Source of the DNA: JAKEGN01 sp964465665
GTDB lineage: Bacteria > Pseudomonadota > Gammaproteobacteria > Steroidobacterales > Woeseiaceae
NCBI GenBank assembly: GCA_964465665.1
Contig: CAYXKM010000094.1
Coordinates: 1-6,216, forward strand
DNA: 6,216 bases
Direction: 5' to 3'
How positions within the stretch are numbered: position 1 is the first letter of the stretch; the number at the start of each line of letters is the position of its first letter. Below the pieces are notes generated by a model that ran no database searches, was not told the origin of the DNA, and was given only the letters and a program-made list of their open reading frames with translations. Of the stretch, positions 1 through 6,165 are shown piece by piece. The position numbers and the translations under genes are program-made.

Positions 1-397
1 CCATGACGGTCAACTCGCCAGTCTCGGTCTTGAACAGGGACCCTTCGGCGCCGACGATATCGCCGACATCCCATTTTTTAAAATCCAGGTAGCAGCCGTC
101 CGGTAACCGATCACGCTCCAGGCGCAGCTGAATCTGTCCGGTGCGGTCCTGCAGCTTGACGAAACTCGATTTTCCCATCACGCGCTTCACGAGCATTCGA
201 CCGGCAACCCTGACCATGACCTGCTCGTCACGCAGTTTGTCGCTCTCGTGAGCACCCCAGGTCTCGTGCAACTCCTCTGCCAGCGAATTGCGCCTGAAAT
301 CGTTCGGGTACGGGTTCCCGGCCGCGCGACGTGCGTTAAGCTTTCGCCGCCTTTCGGCGATCAGCGCATTTTCGTCATTGATGTTCTTGCTGGTCAC
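1..397 (-). CDS. lysS: Lysine-tRNA ligase (class II LysRS), N-terminal part; gene runs off the left edge
   Basis: Class II lysyl-tRNA synthetase charges tRNA-Lys with lysine in the cytoplasm. Only the first 132 residues are in the window. They show the N-terminal helical segment (about residues 10-35, with RRRKLNARRAAGNPYPNDFR), then the start of the OB-fold anticodon-binding domain (about 58 onward: VRVAGRMLVKRVMGKSSFVK, then LQDRTGQIQLRL, then FKKWDVGDIVGAEGSLFKT). These align by memory with E. coli LysS throughout. The catalytic domain lies outside the window. The start is GTG at 397-395: an in-frame TAA (the prfB stop) lies directly before it, so no earlier start is possible, and AGGGA sits 6 nt upstream. 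It follows prfB with no spacer, as in the E. coli prfB-lysS pair, so it is probably the last or a late gene of the rpfE-recJ-prfB-lysS transcript. Identification is very secure; only the 3' end is unknown. Confidence 0.97.
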   Translation of the reverse strand, partial: MTSKNINDENALIAERRRKLNARRAAGNPYPNDFRRNSLAEELHETWGAHESDKLRDEQVMVRVAGRMLVKRVMGKSSFVKLQDRTGQIQLRLERDRLPDGCYLDFKKWDVGDIVGAEGSLFKTETGELTVM

Positions 398-1499
398 TTA
401 CAATCCCTGCTTGAGGCTCGCTTCGATGAACGGATCAAGGTGGCCGTCGAGTACCGCCTGAGTGTTACCGGTTTCGACGCCGGTACGCAAATCCTTTATC
501 CGACTCTGATCAAGCACGTACGAGCGGATCTGGCTGCCCCAGCCGACATCGGCTTTGCTGTCTTCGATTTCCGATGCTTTCGCCCGGCGCTTTTGCAACT
601 CGAATTCATACAGTTTCGCTTTCAGTTGCTTCATAGCGGTAGCTTTGTTCTTGTGCTGCGAGCGGTCGTTCTGACATTGAACGACTATATTGGTCGGGAG
701 GTGCGTGATCCGCACGGCCGATTCCGTGCGGTTCACATGCTGCCCTCCCGCGCCGCTCGCGCGGTAAACGTCGATGCGCAAGTCCGATGGATCAATTTCG
801 ATCTCGATGTCGTCATCCACTTCCGGAGACACAAAGACCGATGCGAACGACGTGTGCCGCCTGTTGCCCGAATCGAACGGTGACTTGCGCACCAGGCGAT
901 GCACACCGGTCTCGGTGCGCAACCACCCGTAGGCGTGATCGCCCTTGACCTCGACCGTTGCACTCTTGATGCCGGCAACTTCGCCGGGCGACGCTTCGAT
1001 GACGTCTGTCTCGAAACCGTGCGACTCGGCCCAGCGCAGGTACATGCGCAGCAACATCTCGGCCCAGTCCTGCGCCTCGGTGCCGCCTGCGCCGGATTGA
1101 ATGTCGACAAACGCGTTGGCCTGGTCGATTTCGCCGCTGAACATGCGGCGAAACTCGAGTCCGGCGACCTGGTCCTCGATATTGCCGAGATCGCCTTCTA
1201 TGCCGGCAAACGTTGCCGCGTCACCCTCTTCGAGGGCGAGCTCGAGAAATTCGCCAGCATCCCCGATGCCGCGAGTCAAGCCGTCCAGTACGACGACTAT
1301 GCCTTCGAGCTGCGCCTTTTCCCTGCCGAGTGATCTCGCGCGATCCGGATTGGCCCAGATGCCCGGGGCCTCGAGTTCGAGACGGACTTCGCTCAGCCGT
1401 TCTGCTGATGATTCGTAGTCAAAGGTACCCCCTCAACGCCTGAATGCGTTCCTTGAGGTCGCCGACCCAGGTTTTGAGCTGGTTGCTTTCCATCGTCAT
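398..1499 (-). CDS. prfB: Peptide chain release factor 2 (RF2), expressed by programmed +1 frameshift
   Basis: RF2 recognises UGA and UAA stop codons on the ribosome and triggers release of the finished peptide. The gene is in two frames. A 26-codon leader (MTMESNQLKTWVGDLK...LRGYL) from ATG 1499 ends at an in-frame TGA (1421-1419). Reading resumes at GAC (1420-1418) in the +1 frame and continues to TAA at 400-398, giving 366 residues against 365 in E. coli. Key motifs: the stop-codon-reading tripeptide SPF at about residues 206-208 (RKSPFDSG), and the peptidyl-hydrolysis GGQ loop at about 251-253 (SGAGGQHVNRTESAVR). The residue matching E. coli K-12 Thr246 is Ala here, as in most bacteria. 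The start is bounded by an in-frame TAG at 1502-1500; a second ATG at 1493 is possible, and neither has a clear Shine-Dalgarno. The gene lies 34 bp after recJ and abuts lysS. Expression is very probably self-limiting: when RF2 is abundant the UGA terminates translation. It is not a pseudogene despite the frame change. Confidence 0.97.
404..408 (-). promoter_or_regulatory. Ribosome binding site of lysS inside the end of prfB
   Basis: On the minus strand AGGGA stands 6 nt before the GTG start of lysS and lies within the last prfB codons (CAG GGA TTG TAA). With the stop directly abutting the start, lysS translation is probably coupled to termination on prfB. The motif and spacing are seen in the sequence; the coupling is inferred. 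Confidence 0.7.
1418..1433 (-). promoter_or_regulatory. prfB programmed +1 frameshift signal
   Basis: The minus strand reads AGGGGGTACCTTTGAC. This comprises an internal Shine-Dalgarno-like AGGGGG (1433-1428), three bases, the slippery codon CTT (1424-1422), the stop TGA (1421-1419) and the following C that makes the stop weak. The peptidyl-tRNA on CTT slips forward one base to TTT, and decoding continues with GAC. It differs from the E. coli element by one base (TAC instead of TAT before CTT). The peptide RGYL-D across the junction is the family signature. The function is established for the RF2 family; the assignment here rests on the near-identical sequence and the correct frame on both sides. 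Confidence 0.97.
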
Positions 1500-1533
1500 C
1501 TAGTGCCCGGCCGCAGAAAAACGCGGGATGTTA

Positions 1534-3282
1534 TCACGCAATGCTCACTATCTGTTCTACTACCAGTTGCGGCGTTTCACTGCCGCGGTAGTCGTTGACG
1601 TCAAGTCGGTACGTCAACTCTGCGTGACCGCGATACGCAGGACCCGCCTGGCGAAACGCGATCGCGTCGTAGACCTGGCTCGCATCGTGAGGCCTGACCT
1701 TGAGTTTCAGGTGACTTTCGCCAACCGTGCGCTGTTCGACAATCTCGAACTGCCCGCTGAATACCGGTTCGGCAAAACCCGCGCCCCAGGGTCCGGCTTC
1801 GCGCAACACTTTTGCAAACCTCAAGTTGATCGCTGCCGCCGGCAGTGGACCGTCGGTCAGAATGGCGCCGCTGAAGTCGGCATCCGGATACAGGCGCCGG
1901 ATCTGCCGGGCGGCGGCAGTGGCGAAGCTTGAAAAATTGTCCTCGGCCAGGGAAAGACCCGCGGCCATGGCGTGTCCGCCGTATCGGCCGATCAGACCGG
2001 GATGGGTCGTCGCAATGCTCTCCAGCAGATCGCGGATGTGCACACCAGGCACCGATCGCGCCGATCCTTTGAGCTGACCATCATCGCTGCGTGCAAAAGC
2101 GATTGCGGGCCGGTGGCACCGTTCGCGAACTCGGGACGCGATGAGGCCGACGACGCCCAGGTGCCAGCGCGGGTCGAATACGGCTACGCAATCCGGCAGA
2201 TTGTCTGCGCTCATGGCATCGAGGAATTCGAACGCCTGTGCGCGCATCCCGGCTTCGATGCTCTGCCGATCCTTGTTGATGTCGTCAAGCATCGCCGCAA
2301 TCCGCTGGGCGCTTTGCCGGTCGTCAGAGAGCAGGCACTCGATACCGATCGACATGTCTTCGAGCCTGCCGGCCGCATTTAGCCGCGGTCCGACCACGAA
2401 CCCCAGTTCCCCGCTCGAGGTCTTGTTCAACTGCCGGCCGGCCTGCTCGAGGAGCGCAGTAATGCCTGCGACAGCATGGCCTGCGCGTATGCGCCGCAGC
2501 CCCTGGCTCACCAGGATCCGGTTGTTGTGATCAAGTGCAACCACGTCGGCAACCGTGCCAAGCGCAACCAGATCGAGATAGCGCGCGGGTATTTTCGATG
2601 CGCCCTTCAAGCCTTCGCTCTCGAGGCGACGTCCCAGTGCTGCCATGAGGTAAAACGCGACACCCACTCCGGCAAGGTTCGGGCTGGCAAAGTTACTTCC
2701 CCTGAGGTTGGGATTGACGATCGCGGAAGCTTCCGGCAGCGCCGGCCCCGGCAGATGGTGATCGGTGACCAGCACCTTCATGCCCAGCCGCTGCGCTTCG
2801 TTGGCCCCGGGCAGACAGGCGATGCCGCTGTCGACCGTCAGCAACAGGTCCGGCGAGCGCCCGGCCGCGACCCGTACGATTTCCGGCGTCAGGCCATAAC
2901 CAAAATCAAAGCGGTTCGGCACGAGGTAAGTCACATCGACAAAACCGAACTCTCGCAGGCACCTCAACACCAGCGCGGTGCTGGTAGCGCCGTCCGCATC
3001 GAAATCACCAATGACAATAATGCGCCGCTCACGGTGCTGCAGCAGTAGTTCGACTGCGGCGTCGATCCCCGGCAAGGAACTGACTGGCGCAAGCAAGCCG
3101 AGTGAATAGTCGAGTTCGGCGGGACTTCGGATTCCTCGCGCGGCGTAGATACGCGCAAGCAACGGATCGAGCGGTGCCAATTCGCCACTCTCTGCACCAC
3201 TCGGGACCTGCCTGCGTCGCACCGGCCTCAACTTACCGTTCTGCGTGACGGTGGTCGTGCCGGTGGTCGTGCCAGTAGTCAT
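1534..3282 (-). CDS. recJ: Single-stranded-DNA-specific 5'-3' exonuclease RecJ
   Basis: RecJ degrades single-stranded DNA 5' to 3' in RecF-pathway recombination, mismatch repair and fork processing. The 582-residue protein matches the usual length (E. coli 577). DHH-superfamily motifs are intact: IGDFDADGAT (91-100), TVDSG (149-153), the name-giving DHH (174-176), and LVALGTVADVV (238-248). The C-terminal half has the DHHA1 signature GGHAMAAGLSL (435-445), followed by the OB-like domain with GPWG near 497-500. Core metal ligands appear present, so an active enzyme is expected. The frame is open further upstream to 3429, but that stretch overlaps rpfE and does not resemble RecJ. I chose ATG 3282 because GGGAG lies 6 nt before it (3293-3289) and because ATGA overlaps the rpfE stop. 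The first 12 residues are a Thr/Gly low-complexity tail encoded by a short tandem repeat. It sits between rpfE and prfB in one apparent operon. Confidence 0.97.
   Translation of the reverse strand: MTTGTTTGTTTVTQNGKLRPVRRRQVPSGAESGELAPLDPLLARIYAARGIRSPAELDYSLGLLAPVSSLPGIDAAVELLLQHRERRIIVIGDFDADGATSTALVLRCLREFGFVDVTYLVPNRFDFGYGLTPEIVRVAAGRSPDLLLTVDSGIACLPGANEAQRLGMKVLVTDHHLPGPALPEASAIVNPNLRGSNFASPNLAGVGVAFYLMAALGRRLESEGLKGASKIPARYLDLVALGTVADVVALDHNNRILVSQGLRRIRAGHAVAGITALLEQAGRQLNKTSSGELGFVVGPRLNAAGRLEDMSIGIECLLSDDRQSAQRIAAMLDDINKDRQSIEAGMRAQAFEFLDAMSADNLPDCVAVFDPRWHLGVVGLIASRVRERCHRPAIAFARSDDGQLKGSARSVPGVHIRDLLESIATTHPGLIGRYGGHAMAAGLSLAEDNFSSFATAAARQIRRLYPDADFSGAILTDGPLPAAAINLRFAKVLREAGPWGAGFAEPVFSGQFEIVEQRTVGESHLKLKVRPHDASQVYDAIAFRQAGPAYRGHAELTYRLDVNDYRGSETPQLVVEQIVSIA
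3250..3273. repeat. 12-bp perfect tandem duplication in the 5' end of recJ
   Basis: Plus strand GGTGGTCGTGCC occurs twice in direct succession (3250-3261 and 3262-3273), with a degenerate continuation toward the start codon. In RecJ it encodes repeated Gly-Thr-Thr-Thr units giving the N-terminus MTTGTTTGTTTVTQNG. Because the unit is a multiple of three, copy-number change would keep the frame. Seen directly; any functional meaning is doubtful. Confidence 0.9.
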
Positions 3283-4223
3283 GTATCGCTCCCGGCAAAT
3301 TGTGGCCAGTGCCCGCGACGCCAGAACTGAAAGAGCTGCCTGCGATGCAGCCGCAGTCGAGAGCCATCGGAAAAGACCAGCGTCAGGCGCCGGATCTGTC
3401 CGCGTGCGAGTCGTCGTTTCGCCATGCACAACATCTTATCCAGCAGTGCGGGTTCCGTCCTGCCGGCGGGCACCACCGCCACGCAGGACCATGGCAATTC
3501 CGGCACCAGCCGTCCGGTCTCGCCCGGCCAATGGTTCGCAGGGGAGCACATACTTCGCCAGCAGCCCAGGTACAAAGGGTCGTCCGAATACAGGAGAGGT
3601 AGCGTAGCCTCATACACCCGCGGCGCGTGGCCGCCGCCCCAGAACCAGATCGAGTTGACCGGTAGGAGCCCCTGCTCTTCGCGCTGCCGGTTCATCGGCG
3701 ACTCGTGCAGCAACAACTGCAGTTCTCCGACCAGCCGGTCGTGCTCCCGAGACCCGGAAAGCGAGGAAGGCAATACATCCGGCTCGCGCGCATCCAGCAG
3801 CTTCGCGGAACAACCCGCTGTCGCGAACGAAACTCTGCCGCGCAAATAACCGTAGTCACCGATCAGGTCGAAGCGGCGGCTCGCGTCACCGAGTTGCGCC
3901 TGCAGTTCATCGAAAATTTGCGCACGATCATCACGGCTGAGCGCAGATTCATCCAGTGAGTGCAAGCGTACGTGGTCCAGCATGGCTTCAAGGTACACCG
4001 GATCTGCAGCGCTGACCCAGTCCTCGGGGCGTACCCCGGTCTGTCCCCACAAGCGAATCGCAGCGAGGCCCTGTGCCGGCGCCGGCACGTCGAGTTCGTG
4101 AAGTACATTGAGCAACGGTTCCACGCCGTCCGGGCCGCGCAACGATTCGCCCCGCGACAACCAATGACAGTGCTTCGCCGGCATCTGCATCGACGCGGCG
4201 CCCGCCGGAATGACGATGATCAT
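3279..4223 (-). CDS. rpfE: RpfE-like conserved protein (phosphoglycerate-mutase-like family, function unknown)
   Basis: A 314-residue, apparently soluble protein with no signal peptide or membrane segment that I can see. It belongs to the RpfE type named from the Xanthomonas rpf region, where it also lies next to recJ; these proteins are often annotated as cofactor-independent phosphoglycerate-mutase-like. The clearest signature is LLHESPMNRQREEQGLLPVNS followed directly by IWFWGGG (together about residues 171-198). Further family-like stretches are WVSAADPVYLEAMLDHVRL (69-87) and the Trp-rich C-terminus LFQFWRRGHWP (297-307). The biochemical role is not established, and an RpfE name does not show diffusible-signal signalling here, since no rpfF/C/G is in view. 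The open frame extends to 4316, but the first 31 residues would cover the divergent promoter region and look non-coding, so ATG 4223 (MIIVIPAGAA) is preferred; its Shine-Dalgarno is weak. The stop overlaps the recJ start as ATGA. Family call fairly sure; function unknown. Confidence 0.85.
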   Translation of the reverse strand: MIIVIPAGAASMQMPAKHCHWLSRGESLRGPDGVEPLLNVLHELDVPAPAQGLAAIRLWGQTGVRPEDWVSAADPVYLEAMLDHVRLHSLDESALSRDDRAQIFDELQAQLGDASRRFDLIGDYGYLRGRVSFATAGCSAKLLDAREPDVLPSSLSGSREHDRLVGELQLLLHESPMNRQREEQGLLPVNSIWFWGGGHAPRVYEATLPLLYSDDPLYLGCWRSMCSPANHWPGETGRLVPELPWSCVAVVPAGRTEPALLDKMLCMAKRRLARGQIRRLTLVFSDGSRLRLHRRQLFQFWRRGHWPQFAGSDT

Positions 4224-4327
4224 ATGGCGTTCTGGCGGACTCTGACGCAATCTCGTTGCACCCCGGTGTTGGCCTATGGTAACTGTCACCGTTTGCGGAC
4301 GCACCCCTTCGGCCACGTGTCTCTGAA
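4224..4327. promoter_or_regulatory. Divergent intergenic region between the rpfE operon and the Mth938-like gene
   Basis: These 104 bp must hold the promoters for both directions if the start choices are right. I see no strong consensus sigma-70 box pair. Plus-strand TTGCAC (4256-4261) is a fair -35, but no good -10 follows at 16-18 bp. The most visible element is the 13-bp imperfect palindrome at 4278-4290. The plus-strand gene has no recognisable Shine-Dalgarno before its ATG. Confidence 0.4.
4278..4290. promoter_or_regulatory. 13-bp imperfect palindrome, possible operator
   Basis: GGTAACTGTCACC is a dyad of GGTAAC and GTCACC around a central T, with five of six base pairs matching. It is 38 bp upstream of the Mth938-like ATG and 55 bp upstream of the preferred rpfE start, a position suitable for a shared regulator site. 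A dyad of this size can arise by chance; I recognise no specific regulator. Confidence 0.25.
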
Positions 4328-4696
4328 ATGAAATTCAGCAGAAACCAGCAATCGGCATTGACTATCCGCCAGGTTAAGCCAGGCGCGATCCATTTTGTCG
4401 CAAGGACGTTCGAAACCGATATAGCCGTCAGCACCGACGGTACGGTCGAGGCATTCGAAATGCCGGATGTCGCCAGCCTCAGCGTAGCGCACCTGCAACC
4501 GCTGCTTGCCGGCGAACCGGAATTGATCATCGTCGGCACCGGCTGGCAGCCGGTATTTGCTCCGCGCGAACTGGTATTCGCCCTGGCACGCCGCGGTATC
4601 GGACTCGAGACCATGGATACACCGGCCGCCTGCCGGACTTTCAATATCCTGCTGGCCGACGGGCGTAAGCTCGCTGCAATCATCAAAGTGCGCTGA
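4328..4696 (+). CDS. Mth938-like domain protein (DUF498 / NDUFAF3 family)
   Basis: A 122-residue single-domain protein of the Mth938-like fold, the family that includes the mitochondrial complex I assembly factor NDUFAF3. The bacterial role is not firmly established. The family signature is clear: ELIIVGTGWQPVFAPRELV (65-83), GIGLETMDTPAACRTFNILL (90-109) and the closing DGRKLAAII (111-119). Length is typical and no transmembrane segment or signal peptide is visible. ATG 4328 gives the usual short N-terminus (MKFSR...) before the first strand, but lacks a clear Shine-Dalgarno. It is the only plus-strand gene: divergent from the rpfE operon and convergent with nlpD, hence probably transcribed alone. 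A long minus-strand frame overlaps it, but that frame has no recognisable protein features. Family call is secure; any link to respiratory complex assembly in this organism is inference from the eukaryotic relative. Confidence 0.9.
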   Translation: MKFSRNQQSALTIRQVKPGAIHFVARTFETDIAVSTDGTVEAFEMPDVASLSVAHLQPLLAGEPELIIVGTGWQPVFAPRELVFALARRGIGLETMDTPAACRTFNILLADGRKLAAIIKVR

Positions 4697-4800
4697 TCGG
4701 TCCGGGAGCGCCATACAACATCGCGAATCATGACGGCGGCCCGATTGCGCGCGATCGTCCGCTGCCGCGCAGACCCATCAATTCCCGCTGTCAGCTCGCA
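4697..4800. other. Convergent intergenic gap with a GC-rich hairpin; no clear terminator
   Basis: The gap separates the Mth938-like stop from the nlpD stop, where terminators for both directions are expected. A bipartite hairpin can be drawn at 4736-4762: outer GCGG/CCGC (4736-4739 with 4759-4762) and inner GATTG/CGATC around a CGCG loop (4743-4756). No T-run follows on either strand, so it is not a standard intrinsic terminator. Termination may be Rho-dependent or read through. I found no coding evidence in the gap, and in particular no rpoS after nlpD. Confidence 0.3.
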
Positions 4801-5496
4801 TCATCTTGGAGGCAGATACTGTCGCGGGTTGACCGGCTTGCCGTTCTGCCGGATCTCGAAATGCAGGCGCGGTTCGCGTCCCGGCCCCTCACCCATGTTT
4901 GCAATTCGTTGACCCTTGCGGATGGTCTCGCCTTCCCTGACGAGTAGCGACGCGTTATGGCCGTAAGCACTCAGATAGGTGTCGTTGTGTTTCAGAATGA
5001 TGAGCTTGCCGTAACCGATCAGTCCGTCGCCGGCGTAGACTACGCGACCGGGCGCGGCGGCTTGTACCGGTTCCCCGAGATTGCCGCTGATCAGGAGACC
5101 CGTGCCGGTGCCGGGACGATCGCCGAACTCGACCACGACCTTGCCGGGAACCGGCCAGTTCCATTGCGGCGGAGGCTCCGTGGGTATGGGCGGCAGCTCT
5201 CGGCGCGTTGTGGCCTGCGGAGGTGACGGTGTCGCTGCCGACATACCCGGTGGCGGCGTCAGCCGAATCACCTGCCCGGGGAATATTCGTGACGGGTCAT
5301 TGATGGCATTCCATCGGGCCAGTGCCCCCGGATCCTTGCCGTATCGCCAGGCTATCGCATACAGCGTTTCGCCGCTGCGAACGACATGCTCATCCTGAGG
5401 CGTATGGTCCCAGCGCGTTTTCGGGCCGCAGGCGGCAAGCAACACGCTGCAACAAAACATGATCAGCAGTGACGCGCGCAAACGGCAAACATTCAT
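4801..5496 (-). CDS. nlpD: NlpD-like outer-membrane lipoprotein: LysM + degenerate M23 (amidase activator)
   Basis: Probable NlpD: a lipoprotein that activates the amidase AmiC to split septal peptidoglycan during daughter-cell separation (role known from E. coli). The 231 residues show a lipoprotein signal with lipobox LLAAC (Cys23), a LysM peptidoglycan-binding repeat (about 37-80, HVVRSGETLYAIAWRYG to FPGQVIRL), a Pro-rich linker (81-115), and a LytM/M23 domain (about 116-231). The domain closely follows E. coli NlpD, for example GRVVYAGDGLIGYGKLIILKH, then YLSAYGHN, and LHFEIRQNGKPVNPRQYLP. The zinc ligands are lost: there is no HxxxD (the site reads GTGTGLLI), and HxH is RLH. It should therefore be a non-enzymatic activator, as NlpD is. 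It is much shorter than E. coli NlpD (about 379 residues), mainly in the linker. ATG 5496 overlaps the yqaA stop as ATGA with no separate Shine-Dalgarno, suggesting translational coupling. No rpoS follows it. Confidence 0.93.
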   Translation of the reverse strand: MNVCRLRASLLIMFCCSVLLAACGPKTRWDHTPQDEHVVRSGETLYAIAWRYGKDPGALARWNAINDPSRIFPGQVIRLTPPPGMSAATPSPPQATTRRELPPIPTEPPPQWNWPVPGKVVVEFGDRPGTGTGLLISGNLGEPVQAAAPGRVVYAGDGLIGYGKLIILKHNDTYLSAYGHNASLLVREGETIRKGQRIANMGEGPGREPRLHFEIRQNGKPVNPRQYLPPR

Positions 5497-6077
5497 GGTC
5501 GCAGCATGAAATAGGCGCCGATCGCAATCGCGACCGCAACGACAGCCCAGCCGAGGCGTTCGACCTGCCGCTGCAGCCCGTCTGCCATCCTTTCACCGCC
5601 GGCGACTATCAGGCCCGCCACGAGAAAGAAGCGCGCGCCCCTGCCGATTGCAGAGGCGATGACAAAGCCGGGCAAACTGAGCATGGTCGCACCGGCGGCA
5701 ATGGTGAAAATCTTGTACGGGATTGGCGAAAACCCGGCAACGAAGACTGCCCATACGCCCCAGACTCCAAACCACTCCCGGACCCGCAGGTAGGTGTCGT
5801 GATTGCCGCTGGAATGCAGCCAGGGCTCGATCATGTCGATGAAAAAGTAGCCGATGGCATAGCCTGCAATACCACCGAGTACTGAAGCCACCGTCGTAAG
5901 GGTGGCGAAGCGCCAGGCCTTGCCGCGCTCGGCGAGACACATCGGCGCCAGCATGACGTCCGGTGGAATCGGAAAAAAAGAGGACTCGGCGAAGCTCAAT
6001 GCCGCAAGATAACGTTCCGCGTGGCGGTGCGAGGACCACGCCAGCACGCGCCTGTATAGCGGTTCAAACAATCGCAT
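5493..6077 (-). CDS. yqaA: YqaA/DedA-type (SNARE-associated, VTT domain) inner-membrane protein
   Basis: A 194-residue polytopic inner-membrane protein of the YqaA branch of the DedA/VTT family. Related DedA proteins act in membrane homeostasis, and some in lipid-carrier flipping; the YqaA function itself is not settled. Visible motifs: FAESSFFPIPPDVMLAP (29-45), an entrant-loop-type acidic/Pro motif; the hydrophobic Gly-rich segment SVLGGIAGYAIGYFF (65-79); GFSPIPYKIFTIAAGA (115-130); GRGARFFLVAG (145-155); and a C-terminal hydrophobic helix (about 176-192). I chose ATG 6077 because family members begin at MxLFxPLY and GGGA lies 9 nt upstream; an in-frame TTG at 6092 would add five residues. 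It lies between pcm and nlpD, the arrangement seen in several gammaproteobacteria, and overlaps nlpD by ATGA, so the two are surely co-translated from one message. Confidence 0.92.
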   Translation of the reverse strand: MRLFEPLYRRVLAWSSHRHAERYLAALSFAESSFFPIPPDVMLAPMCLAERGKAWRFATLTTVASVLGGIAGYAIGYFFIDMIEPWLHSSGNHDTYLRVREWFGVWGVWAVFVAGFSPIPYKIFTIAAGATMLSLPGFVIASAIGRGARFFLVAGLIVAGGERMADGLQRQVERLGWAVVAVAIAIGAYFMLRP

Positions 6078-6105
6078 GCCGGTTTTTCCCAATGAAGCCG
6101 TGAAT

Positions 6106-6165
6106 GTGGAAGGAGTCGAATAATGTACTATATACTATTGATATTTCTAACTAAACTCCTTTCAC
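6106..6165. repeat. Inverted repeat flanking the AT-rich pcm-yqaA spacer
   Basis: GTGGAAGGAGT (6106-6116) and ACTCCTTTCAC (6155-6165) are inverted copies of 11 bp with one mismatch, separated by 38 bp of mostly A/T. The right arm lies in the last codons of pcm (Val-Lys-Gly-Val). In a minus-strand transcript reading through from pcm they could form a long-loop stem presenting or hiding the AAGGAG-like arm. It may be chance. Confidence 0.45.
6122..6155 (-). promoter_or_regulatory. Candidate promoter for yqaA-nlpD in an AT-rich spacer
   Basis: Between pcm and yqaA the minus strand turns strikingly AT-rich. A possible -10 TATAGT (6132-6127, five of six to consensus) lies 17 bp after a weak -35 TTTAGT (6155-6150), which overlaps the end of pcm. 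A lower-scoring alternative -10 is TACATT (6127-6122). The boxes are seen directly; promoter activity is inferred from spacing and local AT content. Confidence 0.35.

Noticed and set aside
248..883. 211-codon plus-strand open frame
   Set aside because: It lies antisense to lysS/prfB, whose conserved motifs (FKKWD, SPF, GGQ) are unmistakable. It has no recognisable domain and is a shadow of a GC-rich coding region.
1419..1421. Apparent nonsense/frameshift mutation in prfB
   Set aside because: The surrounding AGGGGG and CTT-TGA-C context is the known programmed frameshift, so it is not a pseudogene.
2476..3048. 190-codon plus-strand open frame
   Set aside because: Antisense to the catalytic core of recJ (DHH motifs on the minus strand); no independent coding evidence.
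3283..3429. Upstream extension of recJ to an ATG at 3429
   Set aside because: It would overlap rpfE by about 150 bp; the 49 added residues do not resemble RecJ, and a good Shine-Dalgarno plus ATGA overlap mark ATG 3282.
4224..4316. Upstream extension of rpfE to a start at 4316
   Set aside because: It would run through the divergent promoter region to within 12 bp of the opposite gene's ATG; the extra residues show no family resemblance as far as I can recall.
3988..4731. 247-codon minus-strand open frame across the Mth938-like gene and the rpfE start
   Set aside because: It is out of frame with rpfE and antisense to a gene with a clear family signature; the peptide is Arg/Ser-rich without recognisable motifs.
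4730..4912. 60-codon plus-strand open frame in the convergent gap
   Set aside because: Most of it is antisense to the 3' end of nlpD; no ribosome binding site or recognisable features.
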